This document shows, one piece after another, positions 35,455 to 46,130 of a DNA stretch of 64,000 nt. The notes under the pieces were generated by a model. That model was not told the origin of the DNA and did not search any database. It saw only the letters and a program-made list of their open reading frames with translations. Each line of letters starts with the position of its first letter. Within the stretch, counting starts at the first letter, position 1. Origin of the DNA: Amaurobius ferox (Eukaryota > Arthropoda > Arachnida > Araneae > Amaurobiidae); contig OX578134.1 of assembly GCA_951213105.1 (NCBI GenBank), positions 135,218,793-135,282,792 on the forward strand, read 5' to 3'. The position numbers and the translations under genes are program-made.

Positions 35455-37602
35455 AAGGCCGGGAAATTTCGATTTAGAAAGTGGGGAATGTGTAGTTCCA
35501 GAACAGTTGGTAGAGGGCGCTGTTATTTCCTGTCGGAGCTGATTTATTACTGTCAAAGTTCTTATAATCCTTGTATTTTTAGATTTCTTTACATTATCTA
35601 ACAAATTAAAATCCGCATCTGTTTGCGTATTATTTGTTTAATAAATGTAGTTATTTTTTATTTAACATAGAACATTTTCAGTTTTGTAAATTAAAAAAAA
35701 AGGTACAAAATTAACGTCTTTAATATGTTTTATCGTTTAGTAAATTAAAAAAGGCAAACGTTATTAATTATTAAAATGTTAAAATAATTTTTACAGGAAG
35801 AAGGAAATATACCTGTAAACATGCGCGAAGCCAGAAATTTCCATAGGGGGATGTCAGAAGCGAAGTTTTTTTCAATTTAAAAGCGAATTTTTTTTTATTA
35901 ACAAGTTTTTTAATTAATTTTAAAATTTTCAATTTTTTATTTTAGTTATTATGAAATACAAATGAAGTTTTATAAATTATATTAAATAAAAATTAAAAAA
36001 ATATTTTTAATTTTTTTTAAATCCGACATAAAGTACCCCCCCCCCCCCCCCCCGCCGGGAGTTCTTCAGGATTCATAAACTGGGGAGTGTATAATTTAAA
36101 AAAAATGGAAGATGGAGGTTCGACAGGATAGATTGATTTAAATCAACATTTAAAATGTTAAAATAATTTTTACAGGAAGAAGGAAATATACCTGTAAATA
36201 TACCTGCGAAGCCAGAAATTACCATAGGGGGATGTCAGAAGTGAATTTTTTTTTCAATTTAAAAGGGAAATTATTAAAAAAACTTGCTAATAAAAATTAG
36301 CAAGTTTTTTTAATAATTTTAAAATTTTCAATTTTATATTTTAGTTATTATGAAATAAAAATGAAGCTTTATAAATTATATTAAATAGAAATAAAAATAT
36401 TTTTAATTTTTTTAAATCCAATTTTTCATTAACATGCCATAAAGTACCCTCCCCCCCGCCGGGAGTTCTTCAGGATTCATAAACTGGGGAGTGTATAATT
36501 TAAAAGAAAAATGGAAGGGGGGGGGGTCGACAGGATAGATTGATTTAAATCAACATTTAAAATGTTAAAATAATTTTTACAGGAAGAAGGAAATATAACT
36601 GTAAACATGCGCGAAGCCAGAAATTTCCATAGAGGGGATGTCACAGAAGCGAATTTTTATTTTCAATTTAAAAGCGAAATATTTTTATTAACAAGTTTTT
36701 TTAATAATTTTAAAATATTCAATTCAATTATTTATTTTAGTTATTATGAAATAAAAATGAAGTTTTATAAATTATATTAAATAAAAATTAAAATATTTTT
36801 AATTTTTTTAAATCCAATTTTTCATTAACATGCCATAAAGTACCCCCCCCCCCCCCCCGCCGCCGGGAGTTCTTAAGGATTCATAAACTGGGGAGTGTAT
36901 AATTAAAAAAAATTGGAAGGGGGGGGGGGTCGACAGGATAGATTGATTTAAATCAAGATTTTAATTACTTGGTTTAAAAAAAAATTATTGATTTAAATCA
37001 CTTATATTTTTAAAAAATTATTCATTAAAATCAATGACTTTTTTAAATTAATTGATTTTAAATAACATGAACATGCATTAATTTATTTCACATTTATAAG
37101 TTTGGGTTATATAAAATAATAATGCTTATTAAATTATTACATATTAATGGTTTGCCCATCAATAATGAAGGGGAATTGAGTTATTTGGGATAAAAGGGTT
37201 ATGATAAATATACATATGCTTGGGATTTTTATCCCAAGCACATGTATTTAATATATTAAAATTTGTTAAAGAAAATAGTTTTAACCTTTTGCCTACGTTA
37301 CGTTACAATCAGAATTGCAATATGGTACACAACAATGTACCCTTTTTACCGAATTATTTTTTGCACAATATTGTTATATTAATGCTATAAAAATCAGTAT
37401 AATTTAATAAAAAATAACAAATATAAAATTATGGAAAAAAGCTTTACCATAAACAAAAATGCACCCAAACCCTTACTAGTGCATCATTATTTACATTGAA
37501 AAACTGCGAAAGGACAGGAAATAAAAGCGATCCTAGCGGACACTGGAGTGAACTACGCTGTCGCCCGATTTTGGACGAAAATACGCGAAATTTCCCGGCC
37601 TT
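35455..37602. mobile_element. 2.15-kb element with terminal inverted repeats, no transposase
   Basis: AAGGCCGGGAAATTTCG at 35455-35471 is exactly inverted at 37586-37602. Weaker similarity continues inward for about 115 bp (gtagttc, atttcctgtc). The outer flanks are gtataata and gtatatta, an 8-bp near-match that could be a target-site duplication. Inside there are tandem units and poly-C tracts but no coding frame. It is probably non-autonomous; an 8-bp duplication would fit hAT, but the family is not identified. Confidence 0.6.
35780..36960 (+). repeat. three tandem units of about 390-405 bp
   Basis: Each unit begins near ttaaaataatttttacagg and ends at gacaggatagattgatttaa and a linker of aaatcaacatttaaa type (starts about 35778, 36157, 36557). 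Each holds a poly-C run and gccgggagttcttcaggat. The first duplicated segment at 33548-34280 has only one such unit, so the array expanded inside the 35455-37602 element or contracted in the other copy. Confidence 0.85.
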
Positions 37603-37747
37603 GTATATTACGTAGGCAACGAGGTGACGTCCTTTCCATGGACGAAGCGTTAAAGAATGGGACCGCTCCACTCGCGCAAACGATTCTGGGATCAAAATTG
37701 GCGCAATATCGCCTATGTGGCCTGTAAAGTTTTATTGCAAGATCGCA

Positions 37748-37811
37748 GATATGCACCGTCACCTTCGAGATCTAAAGTTTTTAGTTCACGAAGGTGACGA
37801 TATGCACCGTC
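37748..37811. repeat. mini hairpin copy 2, flanked by a 13-bp direct repeat
   Basis: gatatgcaccgtc stands at 37748-37760 and again at 37799-37811. Between them lies accttcgagatctaaag through cgaaggtgac, the same palindromic unit as at 33431-33469. The arms GTCACCTTCG/CGAAGGTGAC are perfect. The direct repeat looks like a target-site duplication around a 38-bp insert. Confidence 0.82.
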
Positions 37812-39188
37812 GGTCAGTTCATTCGAAGGTGGGGGAATGGGCGCATTTTCGCCTTGGTCATTCCTTTCACAGTTCTGCAGTGGTTTTAGTTGACTGTGTT
37901 CCTGCGCTATCTGATAAGATTGTCATAACTTTTTAAAAAAATATTTTAAAATTTTGTCAAATATTTTATTTGATGAAGTTGTAATTTAGAGATTGACTGC
38001 AAAATAGCACTGTAATACATAATATAAAATATTCGCTGAACCTGCTTAAATAATCTGCAATTAAAAGACACTTCGTAATATAATTAGATCATAAACATTT
38101 TGTTAAAACTATTAACCGGTAGCCTGTGGTATCGGTCTACGCGGGCTCATGTCTGACGAACGAGCAAAAGCCAGTGGGCATAGTGGGGCGAAACTTGTGC
38201 TTAGATTGAAAAAAGTCTCGTCGGGCAGAACATATTTTATTTTGAAAACCTATTAAATGAATTTTAATAGAGTACATGAAATTATTGTGTTGATTTCAGT
38301 TATGTAAAGAACTGCTTGCTATTCCTTGGCGATATTTTCTTATAGCAAGCAACCCCATCGGTAACAAAGAAAATGTCACATGACATCGGAAACGACCTCT
38401 GATTGGAGAGAGAGATCACACTCTCCACCGGCTCTAGTCTTTGTTCCAATCATGCAATTGTAATTGATGGATTTCTACTATTGTAATTAATGTATTCAGA
38501 TCTAAGACACATCTCTAATGTTTTTCAAAACTGTAATTTAAATATTAGAAGCCCCATGGAATAACCGCTTGTACCAAGTTATAAAAGCACACGTTCTTGA
38601 TTTTTTAAAATTTTTGTTCGGTAAAAAATTACGAAGTGACTGCTGCCACAACCCCTCGTGACCACATCAATTTTTGACAACCAATCACAGAGATTCTACT
38701 AAAAAATCTGTAACCTCCCACAATCTGTTTAGTTTCTGGAAGGATTTCGGCCTTTTCAGCTGTTTTTTTTTCTATTCTTTTTTGTAAGGGTTACTTCTGT
38801 ATTTTTTTCTGTAATGAAGATCTTTTTCACTAGAATTAACATGTTTAAAATAATGTTTTTCATTTTCAGAAGGATTTTACGAATCTTCAAATCAGTGCTT
38901 ATTTGTAAGTAAAATATTTTTTTTTAATCTGTTTCTAAAACAGGATTTACTTTTGTATATATGTTTATTGTAGTTATTCTTGACTATTGTACATATTCTA
39001 TTTTGTGTATTATAATATTTATTGATATTTCTGTAAAATATTATTTGTTATACTACTAACTAAAAGTATTTAATTTAAAATCTAAGGATAAGTTTAAAAT
39101 TTGAGAATTCTGTGAGTATCAAGAACAACACTATTTGCAAAATTTTTAATTCTATGCAATCAAGGAATATATATATTTTTTTGCTGTT
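37812..39188. other. no gene seen
   Basis: Less AT-rich than average at 38100-38450, but I recognise no coding region or RNA. The open frame at 37715-37936 runs through the mini hairpin and is unlikely to be real. Confidence 0.45.
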
Positions 39189-39960
39189 GTTTTAAGAGTG
39201 AGCGTCAGTAAATTTTCTGCCCTACTTTCGCGGCACACATATTTCGCCGAAATTCTGCTCAAACAGTTGCAAAATATTTTCTGAAAGATAAAATGCAATG
39301 CTTGGATTATATTAAAACTAAATTTAATGCCCCAAAAAACATAGAATATATTTTTTATTTTAATTCAAAATATTTTTTGTTCTGCCATCTGTTGTCGTAA
39401 TTTAATTGATACCGATTATTTTTTTTTTTAATGAACATTTTTAAATATCTATTCCTTCTAATGCAGTGTTAAATACAACAACAGATCATATATAATAATG
39501 CCACAATCACGGAAAGGTAATTTATCATTCTATAAATTTGATAAGGGATCTGAATGTACATCACTGAGGACTGCAGATTTGTTTTCAAGTTCCTTTGTCT
39601 TCAAGTCCAAGTTCAATTACGTTTCCGTGATTATGGCATTATATATGATCTGTTGTTGTATTTAATAGCGTATTAGAAGGAATAGACATTTAAAAATGTT
39701 CATTAAAAAATAAAAATAGTCGGTATGAATTAAATTACGTCAACAGATGGCAGCACCAGAAATATTTTAAATTAAAATAAAACATATATTCTATGTTTTA
39801 TTGGGTATTAAATTTAGTTTTAATATAATCTAAGCATAGCATTTTATCTATAAGAAAATATTTCGCAACTGTTTGAGCAGAATTTCGGCGAAATATGTGT
39901 GCCGCGAAAGTTAACAAAGCGCGGATAGGGCAGAAAATTTACTGACGCTCACCCTTAAAC
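39189..39960. repeat. large palindrome, arms of about 330 bp
   Basis: Left arm 39189-39516 (gttttaagagtgagcgtcag to caatcacggaaa) pairs with right arm 39622-39960. The spacer is about 105 bp. Arms differ by scattered substitutions, a 15-bp insertion in the right arm (in gaaagttaacaaagcgcgga, about 39907-39925) and a few small indels. No open frame. It looks like a fold-back transposon or an inverted duplication. Confidence 0.92.
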
Positions 39961-40628
39961 AATTCGAAACCAACTTTTATTAGGTGCGTTGCTTTTTTCT
40001 ATTTAGTAACGAGTATATTCCTATGGTAGGCCCAGGAAGGACTAAACCGATATGGTTCTAATAATAAAAATAAGAGTGAAATATTCAGCTTTACAATTAT
40101 TGCCACACGTTAAACATTTTCTTTTTGATGTATTACATAGATTGTATGTATATACTTATTATTGAGTAAGTTTTGTGTTACTAAGTCATGGAACATATGA
40201 CGCAAGTGCATTTTTCTGCTTTGTTACCAACAGATTATAATTTTTGTGAAAGTGAATTGAAAACAATCTGGTCGATCGGGAGATTAGCCCACACCCCAGA
40301 TTTCAAAGTACAAAAGCGCGCCAATTTGGCGCGATACACTGGGTTACAATTTCCCGGGTTCGGCTTTCTTCGCCAATCTGGTAGCCGCTTTCCGGACATC
40401 CAAATCAGCACGCGGAATATTATTAGCAATCTGTGTATTTCATCACATCTTTTTGCACAGATCATTTTGCGAACGTGTTTTATGGATCTTTGTGGAAGGT
40501 TCGTTTTGTGGATCTTGTTCAATCAGTCTCGCTGATTTGTTTTGCAGCATTTATTTATTTCCACGTAATTGACGTGCATAAAGAGTTAATTAATTTTTCA
40601 TTATTTTGATTGCAGATAAAATTTCTAA
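39961..40628. other. region upstream of the Merlin transposase
   Basis: No separate gene recognised. The last bases before the start codon at 40629 read ttattttgattgcag, which could be a splice acceptor, and then ataaaatttctaa. The open frames at 40188-40535 and its antisense have no motif. I could not identify Merlin terminal repeats here. Confidence 0.4.
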
Positions 40629-41583
40629 ATGGCATCTGGTAAGCGGCAAATGGAATCGAGCGAATGTTCTAGAAAACGTGGTCGAATGAATGAAAATGAG
40701 TCAGGCATAAAATTTTATTTTATGCTTGAAGCGAAAGGTCAGAGAGCAGTAATTGATTGGTGTGTAATGAAGGGATTAATGAGTGATAGATATGAATGTC
40801 CAAAGTGTGGACATGAGATGAAATCGATTGATGGTTTTGAATGGAGGTGTAGAAAGAAAGGTGATGATGAGCATGATGTATGTAGGAGTGTGAGAAAGGG
40901 TACGTGGTTTAATAAAAGTAAATTAACTATAATTGAGATTCTAATTTTAACTTTAATGTGGTTTGGGGGTATTGAATGCAAGGTTGTGATGGAGTATTTG
41001 AATGTCACGGGAAAAACTGTTACCGATTGGAAACAGTTTTGCTGTGACATTTGTATGAGTGCTTTTTTTAAAAATAAAAGTAAGATTGGGGGGGATGGTG
41101 TGATTGTGGAGATAGATGAGAGTAAGTTCGGGAAAAATAAGTATGGAAGAGGAAAGCCTGTGGAGGAACAGTGAGTGTTTGGGGGGGGGTTGAAAGGGGA
41201 ACGAATAGATGTTTTTTTGCGAAGGTTTCTAACAGGTCGAGAAAATGTTTGATGAATGTGATTGAGAAATATGTTGAGAAGGGGACATTGATAATATCGG
41301 ACTGTTGGAAGGTTTATGATTGTTTTCAAGATGAAGGCTTCAGACACCTTAAAGTCAATCACAGCTACCATTTCAAAGACCCCAAGACGGGAACGCATAC
41401 CAATTCCATTGAAGGAACTTGGTCTGCAATCAAAAGAAAAGTGAAAGGCAGGAAAGTAAAAAATTATTTTAATTCCTACTTGTACGAATATTCTTGGAAG
41501 CGGAAGCACGGTCATTTTATTGGGGAGGAAGCTTGGAATAAATATTTGCAAGCTGTCGCTTCCATCTTCCCTCCCCATTGACG
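40629..41583 (+). pseudogene. Merlin-family (IS1016/ISXO2-like) transposase, two lesions
   Basis: The first part (40629-41171, 180 codons) has a zinc ribbon (YECPKCGH to RCRKK), RSVRKGTWFNKSKLT and a helix-turn-helix, then VEIDESKFGKNKYGRG with the first catalytic Asp. It ends at tga where the family has Trp (Q-W-V-F-G). Directly after, a run of nine G (41181-41189) is two bases longer than needed to keep frame. The second part (about 41171-41581) continues in another frame: GGVERGTNRCFFAKVS, IISDCWKVY (second Asp) and HTNSIEGTWSAIKRKVKGRK (Glu). So all three DDE residues exist but no continuous protein does. Length and order are those of a complete Merlin transposase. The lesions are few, so it died recently. 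Confidence 0.9.
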
Positions 41584-41750
41584 CGATGAAGATGATGACG
41601 AGGAATAAGGTTAGTTTCTTATTTGTTAATCCCATGTTTTGAAATTGTCTTTTGTATTTTCCCGTGTTTTTAAAATGGGTTTCTTAATTTTAAAGTATCG
41701 TTTTCTCTTGAATTTAGTTAAAGTACAAACTTTTTTTCTAAGTATCGTTA

Positions 41751-41792
41751 CTGATAGAATGTACACTTGTCATCAGTAGTACATTCTATCAG
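41751..41792. repeat. 14-bp perfect hairpin at the Merlin-hAT border
   Basis: ctgatagaatgtac (41751-41764) and gtacattctatcag (41779-41792) are perfect inverted repeats around a 14-base loop (acttgtcatcagta). The second arm lies inside the start of the hAT-derived segment. Confidence 0.8.
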
Positions 41793-42420
41793 CAAATATT
41801 TTCCTGATTTGGAAAATCGCCAAGTAAATGCTTGGATGCTAAGACCCTTTTCAGTGGATGGAGGAATATTTCCAGATACTGAAATTGAAGCCAAAGCACT
41901 ATTCCTTGGACTTTGCGAAGACAACACACTGCAAATAGATTTCGAAAACACGCAACTAACAACATTTCGGCGAAAGATTGGTGGCGAGTATCCATTATTA
42001 TCGGAAAAAGCCTTGAAAATACTGATCCCATTCGCCACAACTTACAGATGTGAAAGTGAATTTTCGACAATGGTGACAATGAAAACAAAAGCAAGGAACT
42101 GATTGAACTTGGAGCACTGTTTACGATGTGCATTGGCCGAAACTGCACCGAATATTAAACAAATTGTTAGAACTAAGCAATATCAACCGTCTCATTGACT
42201 TACATTACTTATTGATTTAATAACAAATTGCTAAAAACTGGTGTTTTCTTTGTTTAAATGATTAAATTTAATTAAAAATATTATTTATTTTTCGTAATTT
42301 AATGAAAAAAAATGCAATAGCTAATAGCTAATTTGTTTTTTAAACTAAACTTTTTTGGGGGTATTTGCTAATATCTAACCGCTGTATGGGCAATAGCCTC
42401 AAAAAGGTTGGGAACAGCTG
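41767..42420 (+). pseudogene. hAT transposase C-terminal relic (Charlie/ZBED-like) with right terminal repeat
   Basis: The frame from 41767 reads SISKYFPDLENRQVNAWMLR, PFSVDGG, KIGGEYPLLSEKALKILIPF and TTYRCESEFSTMVTMKTKAR, a hAT dimerisation domain of the Charlie/ZBED5 kind. After a stop at 42100 it continues as LNLEHCLRCALAETAP. The right end caaaaaggttgggaacagctg (42400-42420) is the complement of the CAGNGGTTCCCAACCTTTTTG terminal repeat well known for this group (written here in parts). No left end or N-terminal region is present: the Merlin copy lies where they would be. Confidence 0.82.
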
Positions 42421-44317
42421 AACTAGAGGGAGTTCAAACGGAATTAAAATAGTTAGATGACTTTAAATAGATTAAATGACCAGAAATACATTTAGATGAG
42501 TTTATACACTTTACGCAGAAGTAATGCGGGTTCGAATCCGGACACTACACACCTTGGGACCTTCGCGTAAAAAATTTCAGAGCACAGCGAAGAGATTTTT
42601 CAAAATACAAGTAGGTGCATGTAGGCATCAGTTCCTTGAAGTCCTAGAAATCTTCAAGTAGAAAATTTCAGCAAAAATTTAGTGGTACAGCGCTTACACC
42701 AAGAGTTTTTGACACGAACACCGTTAAATTCGAATTCGAGTTTTTGACAGAAGAGCAAGCACTGTTACGTGGTAATCCCACACGTCCGGTAAGAACGCGA
42801 AAAAGGCCGCCATCGTATAAGGAAGTAAATTAAAATAAATTATACACGTATTTAAAATGAAGAGACTTAAATTAAAACAATAACAATAATATTTATTAAG
42901 AGAAAACATCTATTATCACTTTAACATTTATAAATCACATACAAAAATCCTTAGTGGAATACATTATTTAAGATATTTAAATTCCCTTCACCCACTCGTC
43001 AAAGTATGAGTTTACCAGTTATAACCTATCCAGATAAATCCTAACATTTATCTTGCGTGCCATTGCCTTATGGTACAGGCTAACCTAAGTGGAGGGTTGA
43101 GAGAGCCTAATAAGCCTTCATGAAAAATACGTGTGCAATTGGGCCTACCTCTGTCATCATTGAAGACCACGGGCTGTCCGGCTCTTTTTCATGGAGAAAA
43201 GACGTCTTTTTCATGGAGAAGGACCACTCTCTCTCACTTCACAATCTCAAGTCCCCTATTTCCAAATTTTAAACTTCAAAGTTGCTCTCTGTCTCTGCCC
43301 CCTCTACAATGCACCCCTGTCTGTAATTGGCCAAGTATATTAAAAATTACGCCTTCCAGCTATATTATTGGTCCTGATCCCTCCTGAAATATTAGATATC
43401 TAGCCTCTTGTTTTTACATGAAGAAAGTTCTCACGATTATTTTCCCAGGGTTCCCATGATATATCTTGACCTTTTGGGTCAGCTGGATCAACCCCTTCCG
43501 TTCGTGCAGCATGAGATTCTCCCTAGGAATTGAGTAACACCCATACTTCATTTCTGTGTCCGGTGCAGCTGCGTTCAAGGGAACGCTATAATCATTGCCT
43601 CGCTGCATGAGGGGCCGTCTTCTTAGGTTCACTTCCTCCTCTGAAACTGAAATGTTACATTGCCATTGCAAATTTCAATGTAACAATTACCCTTATTCCT
43701 CCCCACAAATTTTGGTGGGCAAAAAGCCAATTATAGAGTGTCCAGCTCATAGTCACTGCAGGAGTGTCTACTGTGTAGTTCAACCATTCCTCTTTCATCT
43801 ATTGTGTCTTCTGTAAAAATACACTATGCATTCATACATATATACAATTCATATTATTATTCATACTATTATATGGCAGCAAAAGAACACGAAATTACTA
43901 TATATATACAATTATAAATGTCTCTCAAAATGGCTATGTCTGATTCGTTCAGCTGTACTTATTAGAGTTTGAAAGTTTAGTGACGTAAGCACTAGTTCGT
44001 CCACTGGTGTTTTGCACTTGAGAATCTGCTTCTGTATTGCCTGCGATATGTCCTTTGTACAGTTCAATAAAAGCTCAAACTGTATCTCTGTAAAAGTGTT
44101 CACATGTGGTAACAAAATCACTTTGACTGTCAATTGGATACTTGTTTGTATCCGTGGCTGACACATATGGCCCCTAATAGTACGACTTTGTCACCTCGTA
44201 GTTCGTTTCACCCACAAAATGGTAGAATCCCAGGAGTTTCTTATTGTATCAATACGACTTTGGTCGTACTTTTCGTAAAGAGTGTAAAATATATCTGCTT
44301 TGGAATAGACACTGGCA
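42421..44317. other. no gene seen; isolated B-box-like site at 42529
   Basis: GGTTCGAATCC at 42529-42539 is a perfect B box but there is no A box 44 bp upstream, so no tRNA or intact SINE is called. Short frames at 43133-44448 have no motifs. 43160-43215 repeats 'tttttcatggagaa' twice. Confidence 0.45.
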
Positions 44318-44452
44318 TCGCTGCACAATTAGAAATCGCTGCACAACTGGAGATCGCTGAACGACGGAAATCGCTGAACAACTGGAAATCGCTGTCTAGT
44401 TGGAAATCGCTGCACAACTGGAGAACGCTGACCAACAGAAATCGCTGAACGA
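44318..44452 (+). repeat. minisatellite of 18-20 bp units
   Basis: About seven imperfect units of the form ggaaatcgctgcacaact. The 44134-44448 frame reads through it as an imperfect repeat (IAAQLE, LNNWKS) and is not taken as a gene. Confidence 0.85.
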
Positions 44453-44819
44453 TACGTACTGGAAGTTGTAATCAGAATCACAGCTCTTGATTATTATTTG
44501 GAAATTTTAAGCAGAAGTATGCACAGTTCAAAAGCCACCTATAAAGTGTTGGCTGGGCTATGAAAAATATACGAAGTCAGTTCAAAGAAAAACACTGTTC
44601 ACTTTATTGTGTGAATAATATAATTAGGCAATTTACACACACTGGTAATTTCCATGCCGTAAAAACTTTAAACAATACTATGTACAAAGGTTCTCGTAGA
44701 CTGTAGACACAAATAGTTCGACAGAACTTTCTTGAAGCGTTTGTAGTAAAGAATTATACTACCTCAAATAACTTGCGTGCATTTGCAGCCACCGTTGAAG
44801 GTATCACACTTGGCAAACA
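44453..44819. other. no gene seen
   Basis: No coding region or repeat recognised. Confidence 0.4.
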
Positions 44820-44890
44820 ATTCCTATATATTATATGCCATATATTGTAGGGAAAATAAAAAATCTAATGTGAGCAGCATATGACTTTGG
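44820..44890 (-). mobile_element. element H fragment spanning a reverse dimer junction
   Basis: The left half (ttcctatatattatatgcc and tattgtagggaaaa) is the 5' hairpin end of one reverse copy; the right half (aaaaatctaatgtgagcagc) is the 3' end of another, joined through a short A-rich tract as in the forward dimers. Only about 70 bp remain. Confidence 0.65.
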
Positions 44891-44915
44891 CTACAAATTA
44901 AAATTCATTTTCTTC

Positions 44916-45626
44916 TTACTTTCCCTGCAATACATGAAAGATTTTGGAATCATATCAAAAATCGCTATTCGAATTTTCAACATTGTGCAATGTATGTATT
45001 TACTCTCACTGTAAAAGTAATTGACCAAATTTCAAAAATTATTCAAGGTAAGTTATTTGTGGTGATCCTGGTACTAATTAGATTTTGGTATGATTCGGGA
45101 AAAAGGAACCTACCTCTTTTTAAGAAATGGCCACAAAAATCGCATGTATCCACTATAGCTAAAAATACTAATTTATCAAATTTCACAAAATTTGGTAGAT
45201 AAATCACTTGTAGATTATCCTGGTAAGATTTAGGAAGACAGTACCCCCCCTTTTTTTTTGCAAAATGCCAGGCAAAAATCATTATAATATAAAATAAAAG
45301 TTAACGAATTCTCAAATATATCAATTAAATGTTAGTTTTGCAAGTAATTTTTGACGATAAAAAGAATAAGACCAAGCCCATTATTCTAGCATTAGCCGTT
45401 TTCCCGATATTTTAGATTTTTCGCTCTTTTGCTACGCCACCTTTGAAAATATGTCCAGATAACACACACACACACACCAAAAAAAAAACTAAAATTGGAT
45501 TAAAAGTGTAAATTCGATGTTGTATTGTATAATTAAATTCAATTTAATGAATTATTAAATAAATAAGGAGAAGATGAATTAAAGTTTATAGGGAAAGTGA
45601 TGTGCTGCCCACATCAAATTTTTTTA
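44916..45626 (+). mobile_element. element H copy 7, old
   Basis: The 5' hairpin is truncated (ttactttccctgcaatacat then gaaag directly), and the GT/GTCT tract is missing. The 148-bp internal duplication and the 3' end (tttatagggaaagtgatgt, gctgcccacatcaaa) are still visible. It is the most diverged near-complete copy and runs directly into copy 8. Confidence 0.78.
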
Positions 45627-45810
45627 ACTTTCTCTACAATACATCGTAATATATAGGGAAGTATTGGAATCATGTCGAAAATCCCAACTCGAGTTTTCGA
45701 CGGATCTACACGTTTTGAGATTTCTAGAACCATTTTTAGCGTGACGTCTGTGTGTGTGTGCGGATTTTGTATTCACTAACTCAAAATTTAGTTGACCGAA
45801 TTCAAATACT
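45620..45810 (+). mobile_element. element H copy 8, 3'-truncated
   Basis: Starts at the junction with copy 7 (ttaactttctctacaataca) and keeps the first 190 bp to 'gttgaccgaattcaaat'; the rest is replaced by another repeat. Confidence 0.75.
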
Positions 45811-46130
45811 TCCTAACGAGTTTTAAATCAATAGGGTTTCACTAATCACCGAGTGCGATAGTCGTATTAAATTATTTCTAAAACGCTTCATTCGTTTCTG
45901 AGATATCGCGGCCACAGGCTCACACAGATTACTTTAAATACGTTCGCTTCGAGTTCAGGGATGCCTGAAATATACTCTTCCGTCAAAAACTCGTATTTGA
46001 ATTTTAGACCATGTACTTTGGAAATAATTTGGTACGATTATCACACCCGATGATTAGTGGAACCCTATTGATTTAGTTGTTAGGACCCCCTCCCCCCTCA
46101 ATATTATTCCCTGTGTATTATAAGGAGAGT
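45811..46130. repeat. unnamed repeat sharing sequence with 25300-25475
   Basis: It has aatagggtttcactaatcac near the left end and, inverted, gattagtggaaccctatt near the right (45828 and 46053), so it can fold back over about 230 bp. It shares gagttcagggatgcctgaaa and neighbouring phrases with 25370. Confidence 0.6.

Noticed and set aside
35350..35604. Overlapping frames on both strands near 35350-35604
   Set aside because: They cross the border of the MITE end and the duplicated segment and are interrupted in the first copy at 33548.
40739..41635. 298-codon open frame on the minus strand
   Set aside because: It is antisense to the Merlin transposase pseudogene, whose motifs are clear on the plus strand; the minus reading has no motif.
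42529..42539. tRNA gene or SINE at the perfect B box
   Set aside because: No A box at tRNA spacing upstream and no stem pairing.
44134..44448. 104-codon plus frame as a real gene
   Set aside because: More than a third is minisatellite; no domain and no conserved start.
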